In this document: in pieces, positions 1 through 7,904 of the stretch
Position numbering within the stretch: position 1 is the stretch's first letter
Layout of the letters: every line of letters starts with the position of its first letter
Assembly: GCF_040786275.1 (NCBI RefSeq)
Contig: NZ_JBFMVT010000002.1
Location: 4,464,001 to 4,528,000 of the forward strand
Reading direction: 5' to 3'
DNA length: 64,000 nucleotides
DNA from: Buttiauxella gaviniae
GTDB lineage: Bacteria > Pseudomonadota > Gammaproteobacteria > Enterobacterales > Enterobacteriaceae
Made by a program: the position numbers and the translations under genes
Notes under the pieces: model-generated
What the model was told of the DNA's origin: nothing
The model's database searches: none
Seen by the model: the letters and a program-made list of their open reading frames with translations, nothing else

Positions 1-932
1 AAGCCCGTTTGGGCTAACACTTTGCGCACCGCAGGTGCAGGGCCAAAACCCATAATACGCGGCGCAACGCCTGCGGTCGCCACGCCAACCACGCGTGCCA
101 GCGGCTGCAAGCCGTGCGTGTTTAACGCCTGTTCACTTGCCAGTAACAGTGCGCAAGCCCCGTCGTTTACGCCCGAGGCATTGCCCGCCGTAACGGTGCC
201 ATCCGTGCGCACCACGCCTTTCAGTTTTGCCAGCGCTTCAATGGAGGTTGAGCGCGGATGTTCGTCGCGGTTAAACAGCAGCGCTTCGCCTTTACGCTGC
301 GCGATAGAAACCGGAATCAGCTCATCATCAAAGAGGCCCATTTCCTGAGCGCGGGCGGTGCGTAACTGGCTGCGTAAAGCAAACGCATCCTGGTCTTCAC
401 GGTTGATATTGAAATCGTCAGCCACGTTTTCAGCGGTTTCCGGCATCGCATCGACACCGTATTGCGCTTTCATCAGCGGGTTGATAAAGCGCCAGCCGAT
501 GGTGGTATCTTCCATTTTCATACTGCGGCTAAACGCGGTTTCCGCTTTGCCCATCACAAAGGGCGCACGCGACATGCTTTCCACGCCACCGGCAATCATC
601 AGATTCGTTTCGCCGCTTTTTATCGCTCGCGCCGCAACCCCCAGCGCATCCAGGCTTGAACCACAAAGGCGGTTAATGGTGCTGCCCGGCACGGTTTCTG
701 GCAGCCCCGCCAGTAATAACGCCATACGCGCTACGTTGCGGTTATCTTCTCCGGCCTGGTTTGCGCAGCCGAAAATCACATCGTCAACCGCCGACCAATC
801 CACATTAGGGTGGCGAGCCATCAACGCTTTTAAGGGCAACGCGGCTAAATCATCGCTTCGCACCGTGGACAGTGTGCCGCCAAAACGGCCGAACGGAGTA
901 CGTACTCCATCACAGATAAATGCTTGATTCAT
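1..932 (-). CDS. pcaF: 3-oxoadipyl-CoA thiolase PcaF (3' end beyond window)
   Basis: Beta-ketoadipyl-CoA thiolase, the last step of the beta-ketoadipate pathway, which cleaves 3-oxoadipyl-CoA with CoA to succinyl-CoA and acetyl-CoA. About 310 codons are visible; the family is about 400 aa, so the C-terminal quarter lies left of position 1. The N-terminus reads MNQAFICDGVRTPFGRFGG, typical of PcaF. The thiolase nucleophile motif NRLCGSS lies near residue 90. Two ATGs are adjacent (935 and 932); 932 is chosen because the AAGGA at 939-943 then sits 6 nt upstream. It follows pcaJ by 9 bp and is the third gene of a pcaI-pcaJ-pcaF operon. Family assignment is firm; PcaF rather than a paralogous acetyl-CoA acyltransferase follows from the operon. 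Confidence 0.93.
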   Translation of the reverse strand, partial: MNQAFICDGVRTPFGRFGGTLSTVRSDDLAALPLKALMARHPNVDWSAVDDVIFGCANQAGEDNRNVARMALLLAGLPETVPGSTINRLCGSSLDALGVAARAIKSGETNLMIAGGVESMSRAPFVMGKAETAFSRSMKMEDTTIGWRFINPLMKAQYGVDAMPETAENVADDFNINREDQDAFALRSQLRTARAQEMGLFDDELIPVSIAQRKGEALLFNRDEHPRSTSIEALAKLKGVVRTDGTVTAGNASGVNDGACALLLASEQALNTHGLQPLARVVGVATAGVAPRIMGFGPAPAVRKVLAQTG

Positions 933-941
933 CATAGTTCC

Positions 942-1598
942 TTACGCGCTTTCCGCCAGTTGTTCGAAGCCAAGTGTGACCGGAGTAATACGTTGCAGCT
1001 CTTCAAATGAGAGGCCGTTGAAAATCTCACGCACCACCGGCCCTTTTTCTGTGATGTCGATGACCGCCAGGTCGGTATAAATGCGGCTCACGCAGCCAAT
1101 ACCGGTCAGCGGATAGGAGCAGGTTTCAACCAGTTTGCATTCACCGTCGCGCGTCAGGTGATCCATCATGACAAAGACCTGGCGCGCGCCGATGGCTAAA
1201 TCCATCGCGCCGCCCACGGCGGGAATGGAATCCGGTGCCCCCGTACTCCAGTTTGCCAGGTCGCCTTTGGCAGAAACCTGGTAGGCACCCAGCACGCAGA
1301 TATCGAGATGGCCGCCGCGCATCATGGCAAAGGAGTCGCCATGGTGGAAAAAACAGCCGCCCGTCAGGAGCGTGACGTACTCTTTTCCGGCGTTGATCAA
1401 TTCAGGATCTTCTTCCCCTTCCGCCGGTTTTGGCCCCATGCCAAGCAGACCGTTTTCGCTGTGCAGGAAAATTTCTTTATCTGCGGGAAGGTAGTTGGCG
1501 ATGCGCGTAGGCAAGCCGATGCCGAGGTTGACGTATGCCCCTTCGGGGATGTCGCGGGCGACGCGCTGCGCCATTTCATCACGGGTTAATTTTTTCAT
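942..1598 (-). CDS. pcaJ: 3-oxoadipate CoA-transferase subunit B PcaJ
   Basis: Beta subunit of the heterodimeric succinyl-CoA:3-oxoadipate CoA-transferase, a cytosolic enzyme that activates beta-ketoadipate for thiolysis by PcaF. It has 218 codons, a usual length for the family. The motif SENGLLGMGP near residue 47 carries the glutamate that forms the covalent CoA-thioester in family I CoA-transferases, and the glycine-rich GIGLP stretch lies at about residue 27. The start ATG at 1598 has AGGTGAG just upstream. It is 11 bp downstream of pcaI and 9 bp upstream of pcaF, so the three are probably co-transcribed from the pcaI promoter. It could in principle be an acetoacetate CoA-transferase subunit (AtoA-like), but the pcaF and pcaR neighbours favour PcaJ. 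Confidence 0.93.
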   Translation of the reverse strand: MKKLTRDEMAQRVARDIPEGAYVNLGIGLPTRIANYLPADKEIFLHSENGLLGMGPKPAEGEEDPELINAGKEYVTLLTGGCFFHHGDSFAMMRGGHLDICVLGAYQVSAKGDLANWSTGAPDSIPAVGGAMDLAIGARQVFVMMDHLTRDGECKLVETCSYPLTGIGCVSRIYTDLAVIDITEKGPVVREIFNGLSFEELQRITPVTLGFEQLAESA

Positions 1599-1609
1599 CT
1601 CACCTCTCC

Positions 1610-2293
1610 TTATGCGCTTTGTGCCAGCGCGTTTTCGACGGCGACCAGGCGCTGCACAAAAATCCCCGGCGTGACGATGTTTTCTGGATTGAGTTCCCCC
1701 AGCGCCACCACACGGCTTACTTCCGCAATCGTGACGGTGGCGGCTGTTGCCATAATTGGCCCGAAATTACGTGCGGCTTTGCGGTAGATCAGGTTGCCCC
1801 AGCGATCACCCTCAAAGGCTTTAATCAGCGCAAAATCGGCTTTTAATGGGTATTCCAGCACGTACTGGCGACCGTCTATTTCCCGCGTCTCTTTGCCTTC
1901 CGCCAGCGGTGTGCCGTAACCGGTTGGCGTAAACACCGCGCCTAATCCCGACCCCGCCGCCTGAATACGTGCCGCCAGATTGCCCTGCGGTACCAGTTCC
2001 AGTTCCACTTTGCCGCGACGGTATAGATCATCAAAAATTTGCGAATCCACCTGGCGCGGGAAAGAGCAGACCATTTTGCGTACGCGCCCTGCTTTCAAAA
2101 GTGCCGCCAGCCCCACTTCACCGTTACCCGCGTTGTTATTGATAATGGTCAGGTCGGTCGCGCCCTGGGCAATCAGCGCATCAATAAGGTGTGTGGGCTG
2201 TCCAGCCGTGCCGAAGCCACCAATCATGACGGTTGCCCCGTCGAATATTCCGGCGACCGCTTCTTCCAGCGAGGCCACACTTTTGTTGATCAT
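1610..2293 (-). CDS. pcaI: 3-oxoadipate CoA-transferase subunit A PcaI
   Basis: Alpha subunit of the 3-oxoadipate CoA-transferase. It has 227 codons from the ATG at 2293. A GTG lies directly upstream at 2296, but the AAGGAG at 2301-2306 is 7 nt from the ATG and only 4 nt from the GTG, so the ATG is preferred. The signature GGFGTAGQPTHLIDAL near residues 26-41 is the alpha-subunit glycine-rich CoA-binding motif. First gene of the pcaIJF operon, divergent from pcaR, with candidate PcaR operators in the 171-bp intergenic region. The genes for making beta-ketoadipate (pcaHG, pcaB, pcaC, pcaD) are not in this window. Confidence 0.93.
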   Translation of the reverse strand: MINKSVASLEEAVAGIFDGATVMIGGFGTAGQPTHLIDALIAQGATDLTIINNNAGNGEVGLAALLKAGRVRKMVCSFPRQVDSQIFDDLYRRGKVELELVPQGNLAARIQAAGSGLGAVFTPTGYGTPLAEGKETREIDGRQYVLEYPLKADFALIKAFEGDRWGNLIYRKAARNFGPIMATAATVTIAEVSRVVALGELNPENIVTPGIFVQRLVAVENALAQSA

Positions 2294-2374
2294 CACTCAG
2301 CTCCTTAGCGTGCGTAATTCGCACAAGTTTGCGTTGTTCGAACAAAATGTGACCCCGTTAACGAAGCTGGTCAA

Positions 2375-2408
2375 GGGCGATAATCGAAATATGGTGCGAT
2401 TATCGAAC
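2375..2408. promoter_or_regulatory. Tandem candidate PcaR operators in pcaI-pcaR intergenic region
   Basis: Two 15-bp sequences lie in tandem, 19 bp apart: GGGCGATAATCGAAA at 2375-2389 and GTGCGATTATCGAAC at 2394-2408. The second is the reverse complement of GTTCGATAATCGCAC, which I recall as the PcaR recognition sequence of Pseudomonas putida pca promoters. A further partial match, starting GTTCGAACA, begins at 2336. PcaR in Pseudomonas binds tandem sites over the -35 and -10 of its targets. Both divergent promoters must lie in this interval, so the sites could serve pcaIJF, pcaR or both. Binding here is inferred. Confidence 0.7.
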
Positions 2409-2464
2409 ATCGTATATCTTTGTTATCAGAGTGTGATCGATGGCGGAAATTTCAGGAGAACAGA

Positions 2465-3271
2465 GTGGATATTCAACGTGATGAAATAGCGGCGGGCGAT
2501 GGCGATCCGTTTAAGGGCGACCCAAATTTTATGGCGTCACTGGCGCGTGGGCTTGAGGTGATTCAGGCGTTTACTCCCCAGCGGCGGCAGTTGTCTATTT
2601 CCCAAATTAGCCAAAAAACGGGGATACCTCGCGCGGCGGTGCGCCGCTGTTTGTATACGCTGGGTAAGCTCGGTTTTGTCTATGCCGAGGATGGGAAATA
2701 CTACCAGTTGCGCCCGCGTATTCTGGCTCTCGGCCATGCTTATCTGGCTTCGACGCCGCTGGCAAAATCCACCCAGCCGGTGCTCAAACATTTGAGCGAA
2801 ATGCTCAACGAATCCTGTTCCATTGCCACGCTGGATGGGGACGATATTTTGTATATCGCCCGCGCCTCAAGTTCGCGCATTATGACCATTGATTTAGATA
2901 TTGGCAGCCGCCTTCCCGCCTGGTCGACCTCGATGGGGCGCGTGCTGTTAAGCTATTTGCCGGAAGAGCAGCTCAACGATTTTCTCGGGCGCATCACCAT
3001 GATTCGTTATACGCCGCAGACGGTGGATTCAGTGAGTAAGCTGCGCGAAGAGTTAAAGCGCGTACGCCTGCAAGGCTATGCGCTTAACGACCAGGAACTG
3101 GAGATGGGGCTGCGTTCGATTGCCGTTCCGCTGGTCAATCCCGACGGCGCTGTCGTAGCCGCGCTGAACGTGGGCGTGCATGCCGGGCAAGTTTCCGCAC
3201 AGGAGTTGCTTAACCGTGTGCTACCAAAACTTCAGGAAGCGGCGCAAGAGTTGTCGCTATTGTTGAAATAG
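2465..3271 (+). CDS. pcaR: IclR-family regulator PcaR
   Basis: Transcriptional regulator of beta-ketoadipate catabolism, IclR family, 268 codons. The N-terminal winged helix-turn-helix (about residues 25-85) contains LSISQISQKTGIPRAAVRR; the C-terminal IclR effector domain follows, with DDILYIARASS and NDQELEMGLRSIAVP. In pseudomonads PcaR responds to beta-ketoadipate. The start is a GTG at 2465 with AGGAGA at 2454-2459, six bases away; an upstream in-frame start at 2420 has no ribosome-binding site. It is transcribed divergently from pcaIJF, the usual place for a dedicated regulator. PcaR rather than PobR is supported by the FMASLARGLEVIQAF and LGHAYLASTPLA segments, which are strongly conserved in PcaR. 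Confidence 0.93.
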   Translation: MDIQRDEIAAGDGDPFKGDPNFMASLARGLEVIQAFTPQRRQLSISQISQKTGIPRAAVRRCLYTLGKLGFVYAEDGKYYQLRPRILALGHAYLASTPLAKSTQPVLKHLSEMLNESCSIATLDGDDILYIARASSSRIMTIDLDIGSRLPAWSTSMGRVLLSYLPEEQLNDFLGRITMIRYTPQTVDSVSKLREELKRVRLQGYALNDQELEMGLRSIAVPLVNPDGAVVAALNVGVHAGQVSAQELLNRVLPKLQEAAQELSLLLK

Positions 3272-3283
3272 GCGGGTCGGAAA

Positions 3284-3313
3284 CGTCGGATCGCGCCCTT
3301 ATCCGACCTACGC
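3284..3313. repeat. REP-like palindromic element
   Basis: An imperfect palindrome, beginning GTCGGATCGCGCCCTTATCC and ending GACCTACG, lies in the 56-bp gap between convergent pcaR and smrA. Its shape and sequence resemble enterobacterial REP/BIME units. Related elements occur near 7819 and 62113. REP units typically stabilise upstream mRNA or bind gyrase or Pol I; no function can be assigned here from sequence alone. Confidence 0.65.
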
Positions 3314-3327
3314 GGCTGAAGTGTGGG

Positions 3328-3891
3328 TTAGCGGCTGTGTTTTGCGTGGCGTTCCCAGTTTTCGACTTTTGCCTGGTCGGATTTTTTGAGCGCCACATAA
3401 CACGCCCCGCTTCCACCGTGGTGCGGCATCGCGCTGCAAAAGGCCTGCACTTCTTCAAATTCCATCAGCCAACGCGCCACATAACTGCGCACGATGTTGG
3501 CGTGGGATTTGTCGTCGCGCCCTTTTCCATGAACGATCAGCACATTACGCAGCCCCTCTTTTTTGGCTTGCTGGATGTACGCAAAAAGCAACTGGCGACA
3601 CTGCTCGACGGAGTGACGAATCAGATTCAGGCTGGCTTCTTGTTTGTATTTGCCGTGGCGGAGTTTATCCAGCACGCCGGTTTGCAGCCCTTCACGCTTA
3701 AATTCAAGCAGCGTGGCGAGCGGAATAATTTCCAGAAAATCGGTAGTCAAAAAATTATCAAGCTGAACCACATCGAGTTTTTGCACCACCTTCTCTTTAG
3801 CCGGTTTTATCCACTGGCTGCTGTTGCAGTTCTTCAGCGGTTTCACATCCTCCATGGCGTCAAGAAACAGCGATTTTTCGTCAAGGTTCAT
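3328..3891 (-). CDS. smrA: Smr-domain DNA endonuclease SmrA
   Basis: 187 codons, identical in length to E. coli SmrA (YdaL). The C-terminal Smr domain (about residues 85-170) holds IVHGKGRDD and MPHHGGSGACYVAL, the conserved Smr motifs. Smr proteins resemble the C-terminal domain of MutS2 and have nicking endonuclease activity in vitro; the cellular role in enterics is unclear. The start is ATG at 3891 (MNLDEKSLFLDAMED), preceded by CCGGAGGA; a longer in-frame reading to 3966 would overlap the abgR 3' end and lacks E. coli similarity. It lies 65 bp downstream of abgR on the same strand, the same order as in E. coli. Confidence 0.93.
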   Translation of the reverse strand: MNLDEKSLFLDAMEDVKPLKNCNSSQWIKPAKEKVVQKLDVVQLDNFLTTDFLEIIPLATLLEFKREGLQTGVLDKLRHGKYKQEASLNLIRHSVEQCRQLLFAYIQQAKKEGLRNVLIVHGKGRDDKSHANIVRSYVARWLMEFEEVQAFCSAMPHHGGSGACYVALKKSDQAKVENWERHAKHSR

Positions 3892-3956
3892 GTGCAATCC
3901 TCCGGGGCTAATTCTGACGTCACTATAGCCGCCAAAATGCCGTGGCTCAATGCTGG

Positions 3957-4853
3957 TTAGCGGCATTCGCGCCGAAACTGGTTAATCAGCGCCGTGGTCA
4001 GTGGAGCCTGGGAGACATCACGCCGTTGAATCAAATAATAGGTGGCCTGGGGCAGCGTTTCACTGACGTTAATCTGTTTAAGCCGATGAGCCAGCAACGG
4101 GTCATTGCCTAATTCTGCGGGCAAAATACTCAGGAAATCGCTTTGGGCAACGAGGCTGATACAGGCGGAAAATGTCTCGCAAAATACGCTGACATTCGGA
4201 ATTTCTGAGCGCTTCTGGAATAACTCTTCGAGCTGTTTGTAGTAGCTGCCGCGTGGGGTGGGTAGCGTCCAGTTATAGTGCAGCAGGTCTTTTATTGATT
4301 GCGCATTAATAGCCGGGTGCCCCTCGCGAGCAAAGATGGCGAACGGTTTTTCAAACAGTCTCTCAAAGGTAAATTCCTGGTCGTATGGGCCCTGATAATA
4401 GGTGTTGATGGTGAAGTCCAGCTCGCCCTGGCGCAGAGCGTTGATCATCGAAACCAGTTGCCCTTCCATAATGCGTACTTTGACTTGCGGGTGTTTTTGA
4501 TGGAACGCGGTGATAACCGGCGGCATCAGGGTGCGTGAAATACTCGCGGCCATGCCGACATTGATTTGCCCGGCCAATTGACCCTGGCGTTGCAATATAT
4601 CTTCCTGCGCGGCGCGTAACTCTTCGAGAATCAAACGCGCATGCTGGTAAAAGCTTTCCCCGCATTCGGTTAAGGCCACGCCCTGGCTGCGCCGAATAAA
4701 CAGGCGGGCAGACATACCCTCCTCTAATTCTTTAATCGATTTTGTCAGCGCGGGCTGAGAAAGATTGAGCGCCCGACTGGCCCCGCGAATGCTGCCATTT
4801 TGCGTAACCGCGACGAACGCACGAATCTGATGAAGCTTAACCTGGAAGGACAC
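3957..4853 (-). CDS. abgR: LysR-type regulator AbgR
   Basis: 298-codon LysR-type regulator of the p-aminobenzoyl-glutamate utilisation genes. The N-terminal helix-turn-helix (residues about 15-65) reads GSIRGASRALNLSQPALTKS; the effector domain contains MIEGQLVSMINALRQGELDF, closely matching E. coli AbgR. The start is GTG at 4853 with AGGAGGT at 4857-4863; E. coli uses a different start codon at the same place. It is divergent from abgABT with 180 bp between, the classic LysR arrangement, so autorepression and activation of abgA are expected. The protein ends a few residues earlier than E. coli AbgR. Confidence 0.94.
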   Translation of the reverse strand: MSFQVKLHQIRAFVAVTQNGSIRGASRALNLSQPALTKSIKELEEGMSARLFIRRSQGVALTECGESFYQHARLILEELRAAQEDILQRQGQLAGQINVGMAASISRTLMPPVITAFHQKHPQVKVRIMEGQLVSMINALRQGELDFTINTYYQGPYDQEFTFERLFEKPFAIFAREGHPAINAQSIKDLLHYNWTLPTPRGSYYKQLEELFQKRSEIPNVSVFCETFSACISLVAQSDFLSILPAELGNDPLLAHRLKQINVSETLPQATYYLIQRRDVSQAPLTTALINQFRRECR

Positions 4854-4965
4854 GCGACCTCCTGATAACCATTAGCTATCAGCCAAAAGATTTTGGCATC
4901 TACTGTAATTCAATCTCTTATGCCAGGGTAATCCCATGACGGCGAAAACTACCAAATATCGCTCA

Positions 4966-4986
4966 GTGATAAGTAAAAACTATCAC
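4966..4986. promoter_or_regulatory. Candidate LysR-type (AbgR) binding box
   Basis: Interrupted dyad GTGATA at 4966-4971 and TATCAC at 4981-4986, separated by 9 bp, lies 47 bp upstream of abgA and between divergent abgR and abgA. It fits the LysR T-N11-A pattern (TGATA to TATCA). The true AbgR site is not known to me, so this is a positional and symmetry-based inference. Confidence 0.4.
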
Positions 4987-5033
4987 AGCGTGAAGTCGAT
5001 CACAGAAGATGCTTAACCGAGATGAGTGGGCTT

Positions 5034-6344
5034 ATGTCGAAATTAGAACGGGCAGTACATGAATTAGCACCGCGCCTGCAGCACTGGCGGCGTGATTTTC
5101 ACCACTTTGCCGAGTCCGGCTGGCTGGAGTTTCGCACTGCCACCCTGGTGGCAGAAACGCTGCATCAATTAGGGTATCAATTAGCCCTGGGCCGTGATGT
5201 GGTCGATGACGCGGCGCGAATGGGGCTGCCTTCTGCCGAAGTGCTGGATCGCGAAGAAAAACGTGCCGTTGAACAAGGTGCGTTGCCACAATGGCTGGCG
5301 TATTTTTCCGGCGGATTTACCGGCATTGTCGCCACGCTTGAAACAGGCCGCCCAGGCCCAACGCTCGCTTTTCGCGTGGATATGGATGCACTCGATTTAG
5401 GTGAGATGCTTCAACCTGCGCATCGCCCATTTGCCGAGGGGTTTGCCTCTTGCAATGCCGGAATGATGCACGCCTGCGGCCATGACGGGCACACGGCAAT
5501 CGGGCTTGGACTTGCCACCGTACTGCAACAGTTTTCCGACCAGCTAAACGGCACGATTAAGCTTATTTTCCAGCCTGCCGAAGAAGGGACGCGCGGCGCA
5601 CGCGCCATGGTTGCCGCAGGCGCTCTAGATAATATCGATTACTTTACGGCGATTCACATCGGCACCGGTATCCCGACAGGCACCGTGGTGTGTGGCAGCG
5701 ATAATTTTATGGCGACCACCAAATTTGATGTGCTGTTCACCGGTGTTGCCGCACACGCAGGCGGGAAACCCGAAGAAGGCCGGAACGCCCTGCTCGCCGC
5801 CGCACAAACCGCGCTGGCATTGCATTCCGTAGCACCCCATAGCGCAGGTGCTTCCCGCATTAACGTTGGGGTGCTGCAGGCCGGTAGCGGGCGCAACGTG
5901 GTACCGGCGCAGGCCTTACTGAAAGTAGAAACGCGTGGCGAAACCAACGTTATCAACGATTACGTTTTTGACCGTGCCCAGGAAATTATTCGCGGGACCG
6001 CCACGATGTACGGTATCGAGGCAGAAGTGCAGTTGATGGGCGCTGCGACCAACAGCGTACCATCTCCTGAATGGGTCGAATATATTCGCCAGCAGGCGAG
6101 CGAAGTGAGCGGCGTGACGCAGGTTGTGGATACCGTGAAAGGCGCGGCGGGTTCGGAAGATGCCACGCTGATGATGGCGCGTGTCCAGGAGCAAGGCGGT
6201 AAAGCGTCCTATATGGTTTTCGGTACTGAATTGAGTGCCGGGCATCATAACGAGAAGTTTGATTTTGATGAGAAGGTGATGGAAGTTGCCGTGAATACGC
6301 TGGCTCGCCTCGCCCTTAATTTCCCCTGGTCGCGAGGTGTGTGA
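5034..6344 (+). CDS. abgA: p-aminobenzoyl-glutamate hydrolase subunit A
   Basis: M20-family metallopeptidase subunit that, with AbgB, hydrolyses p-aminobenzoyl-glutamate (a folate breakdown product) to p-aminobenzoate and glutamate in the cytoplasm. Metal-binding motifs are MMHACGHDGHTAIGLG and FQPAEEGTRGAR. The ATG at 5034 gives 436 codons, exactly the E. coli length, with the conserved HWRRDFHH at residue 17. An earlier in-frame ATG at 5022 would add four residues; neither has a strong Shine-Dalgarno. The stop TGA overlaps the abgB start in a TGATG (6342-6346), indicating coupled translation. Confidence 0.95.
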   Translation: MSKLERAVHELAPRLQHWRRDFHHFAESGWLEFRTATLVAETLHQLGYQLALGRDVVDDAARMGLPSAEVLDREEKRAVEQGALPQWLAYFSGGFTGIVATLETGRPGPTLAFRVDMDALDLGEMLQPAHRPFAEGFASCNAGMMHACGHDGHTAIGLGLATVLQQFSDQLNGTIKLIFQPAEEGTRGARAMVAAGALDNIDYFTAIHIGTGIPTGTVVCGSDNFMATTKFDVLFTGVAAHAGGKPEEGRNALLAAAQTALALHSVAPHSAGASRINVGVLQAGSGRNVVPAQALLKVETRGETNVINDYVFDRAQEIIRGTATMYGIEAEVQLMGAATNSVPSPEWVEYIRQQASEVSGVTQVVDTVKGAAGSEDATLMMARVQEQGGKASYMVFGTELSAGHHNEKFDFDEKVMEVAVNTLARLALNFPWSRGV

Positions 6345-7789
6345 TGAGTTCAATTTATCAGTTTGTTGATGATGCCATTGAGGCCAAACGCGGTGAGTTT
6401 ACCGCGATTGCAGATGATATTTGGGATCACCCGGAAACCCGTTTTGAAGAGCATTGGTCGGCAGAACGCCTCGCCTGTGCGCTTGAGGCCGAAGGTTTTA
6501 GCGTGGAGCGCAATGCAGGAAATATCGAAACCGCGTTTGTGGCAAGTTTTGGCTCCGGAAAACCGGTGATCGCGCTGCTGGGTGAATACGATGCGCTGGC
6601 GGGGTTGAGTCAGTGTTCGGGTGAAGCATCACCTGCGCCGCTGGTTGAAGGCGCTAACGGCCACGGCTGCGGCCACAATTTACTCGGCACCGCCGCTTTT
6701 GCGGGTGCTGTTGCGATTAAAACCTGGCTTGAGCAATACGGTGGCAAAGGAACCGTGCGTTTTTATGGCTGCCCAGGGGAAGAAGGCGGTTCCGGCAAAA
6801 CGTTTATGGTGCGCGAAGGGCTTTTTGACGATGTTGATGCCGCCGTTACCTGGCACCCGGAAGCCTACGCGGGCATGTTCAGCACCAGTTCGCTGGCAAA
6901 CATTCAGGTAGCCTATCGTTTCAATGGTATTGCGGCCCATGCGGCTAATTCACCTCACCTGGGGCGCAGCGCCCTGGACGCCGTTACGCTGATGGCGACC
7001 GGCACCAATTTCCTTAATGAGCACATTATTGAGAAAGCGCGTGTGCATTACGCCATTACCAATACCGGCGGTATTTCGCCAAACGTGGTGCAGGCGCAGG
7101 CCGAAGTGCTCTATTTGATTCGTGCGCCTGAAATGGCACAGGCCCAACATATTTACGAGCGCATCAATAAAATCGCTGAAGGCGCGGCATTGATGACTGA
7201 AACCTCGGTGAACGTGCGCTTTGATAAAGCCTGCTCTAATTACCTGCCAAACCGCCATCTCGAAGGCGTAATGTATCAGGCTTTGCAGGCGCTTGGCCTG
7301 CCGCAATGGAGCGATGAAGAGCTGACGTTTGCCAAAAAAATTCGCGCTACGCTGACCGAAAACGATCTGCAAAATAGCTTAAATAATATCGCTAACACCT
7401 CCAATGAAGAGGGCAAGGCCTTTGCACGTCGCCATCGTGAAACGTTACTGATTAATGAAATTGCGCCCTACGCCGCAAATGACAAAATCCTTCCCGGCTC
7501 GACGGATGTGGGTGATGTAAGCTGGAAAGTGCCGGTTGCACAATGCTTTAGCCCGTGCTTTACCGTGGGTACGCCGCTGCATACCTGGCAACTGGTGAGC
7601 CAGGGGCGCACCTCAATCGCCCATAAAGGAATGTTACATGCAGGAAAAGTGATGGCGGCCACTGCGCTGCAGTTGTTTACCCATCCACAGACGCTGGAAG
7701 CCTGCCAAAGTGAGTTGCACGCACAACTTACTGAGCGCCCTTACCAGTGTCCGATTCCGAAAAACGTTACACCGTCACCTTTAAAATAA
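6344..7789 (+). CDS. abgB: p-aminobenzoyl-glutamate hydrolase subunit B
   Basis: Second subunit of the AbgAB hydrolase, 481 codons, the same as E. coli. The M20D metal-binding motif NGHGCGHNLLGTAAF and the glutamate-rich GCPGEEGGSGKTFM are intact, as is the dimerisation-domain segment GIAAHAANSPHLGRSALDAV. Start ATG at 6344 overlaps the abgA stop; a GTG at 6341 is in frame but is less likely. A 115-bp spacer containing a REP-like palindrome separates it from abgT, so the hydrolase and transporter genes may have uneven expression. Confidence 0.95.
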   Translation: MSSIYQFVDDAIEAKRGEFTAIADDIWDHPETRFEEHWSAERLACALEAEGFSVERNAGNIETAFVASFGSGKPVIALLGEYDALAGLSQCSGEASPAPLVEGANGHGCGHNLLGTAAFAGAVAIKTWLEQYGGKGTVRFYGCPGEEGGSGKTFMVREGLFDDVDAAVTWHPEAYAGMFSTSSLANIQVAYRFNGIAAHAANSPHLGRSALDAVTLMATGTNFLNEHIIEKARVHYAITNTGGISPNVVQAQAEVLYLIRAPEMAQAQHIYERINKIAEGAALMTETSVNVRFDKACSNYLPNRHLEGVMYQALQALGLPQWSDEELTFAKKIRATLTENDLQNSLNNIANTSNEEGKAFARRHRETLLINEIAPYAANDKILPGSTDVGDVSWKVPVAQCFSPCFTVGTPLHTWQLVSQGRTSIAHKGMLHAGKVMAATALQLFTHPQTLEACQSELHAQLTERPYQCPIPKNVTPSPLK

Positions 7790-7818
7790 CCAACGACACC
7801 AAAGAGTGAGCGTTTTTT

Positions 7819-7851
7819 TAGGGCGGATTAGCGCAGCCTCATCCGCCCTAA
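7819..7851. repeat. REP-like palindromic element
   Basis: A palindromic unit, TTAGGGCGGATTAGCGCAGC followed by CTCATCCGCCCTAA, lies in the abgB-abgT spacer. The core GGCGGAT..GCGCAGC..ATCCGCC is typical of enterobacterial REP sequences. Being inside an apparent operon it may form an mRNA hairpin that stabilises abgAB mRNA against 3' exonucleases, as proposed for intra-operonic REPs. Confidence 0.65.
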
Positions 7852-7904
7852 ACACGACAAAACCATAAATAAAAACACAACATCGCAACCGATAGAGGCC
7901 CTCT

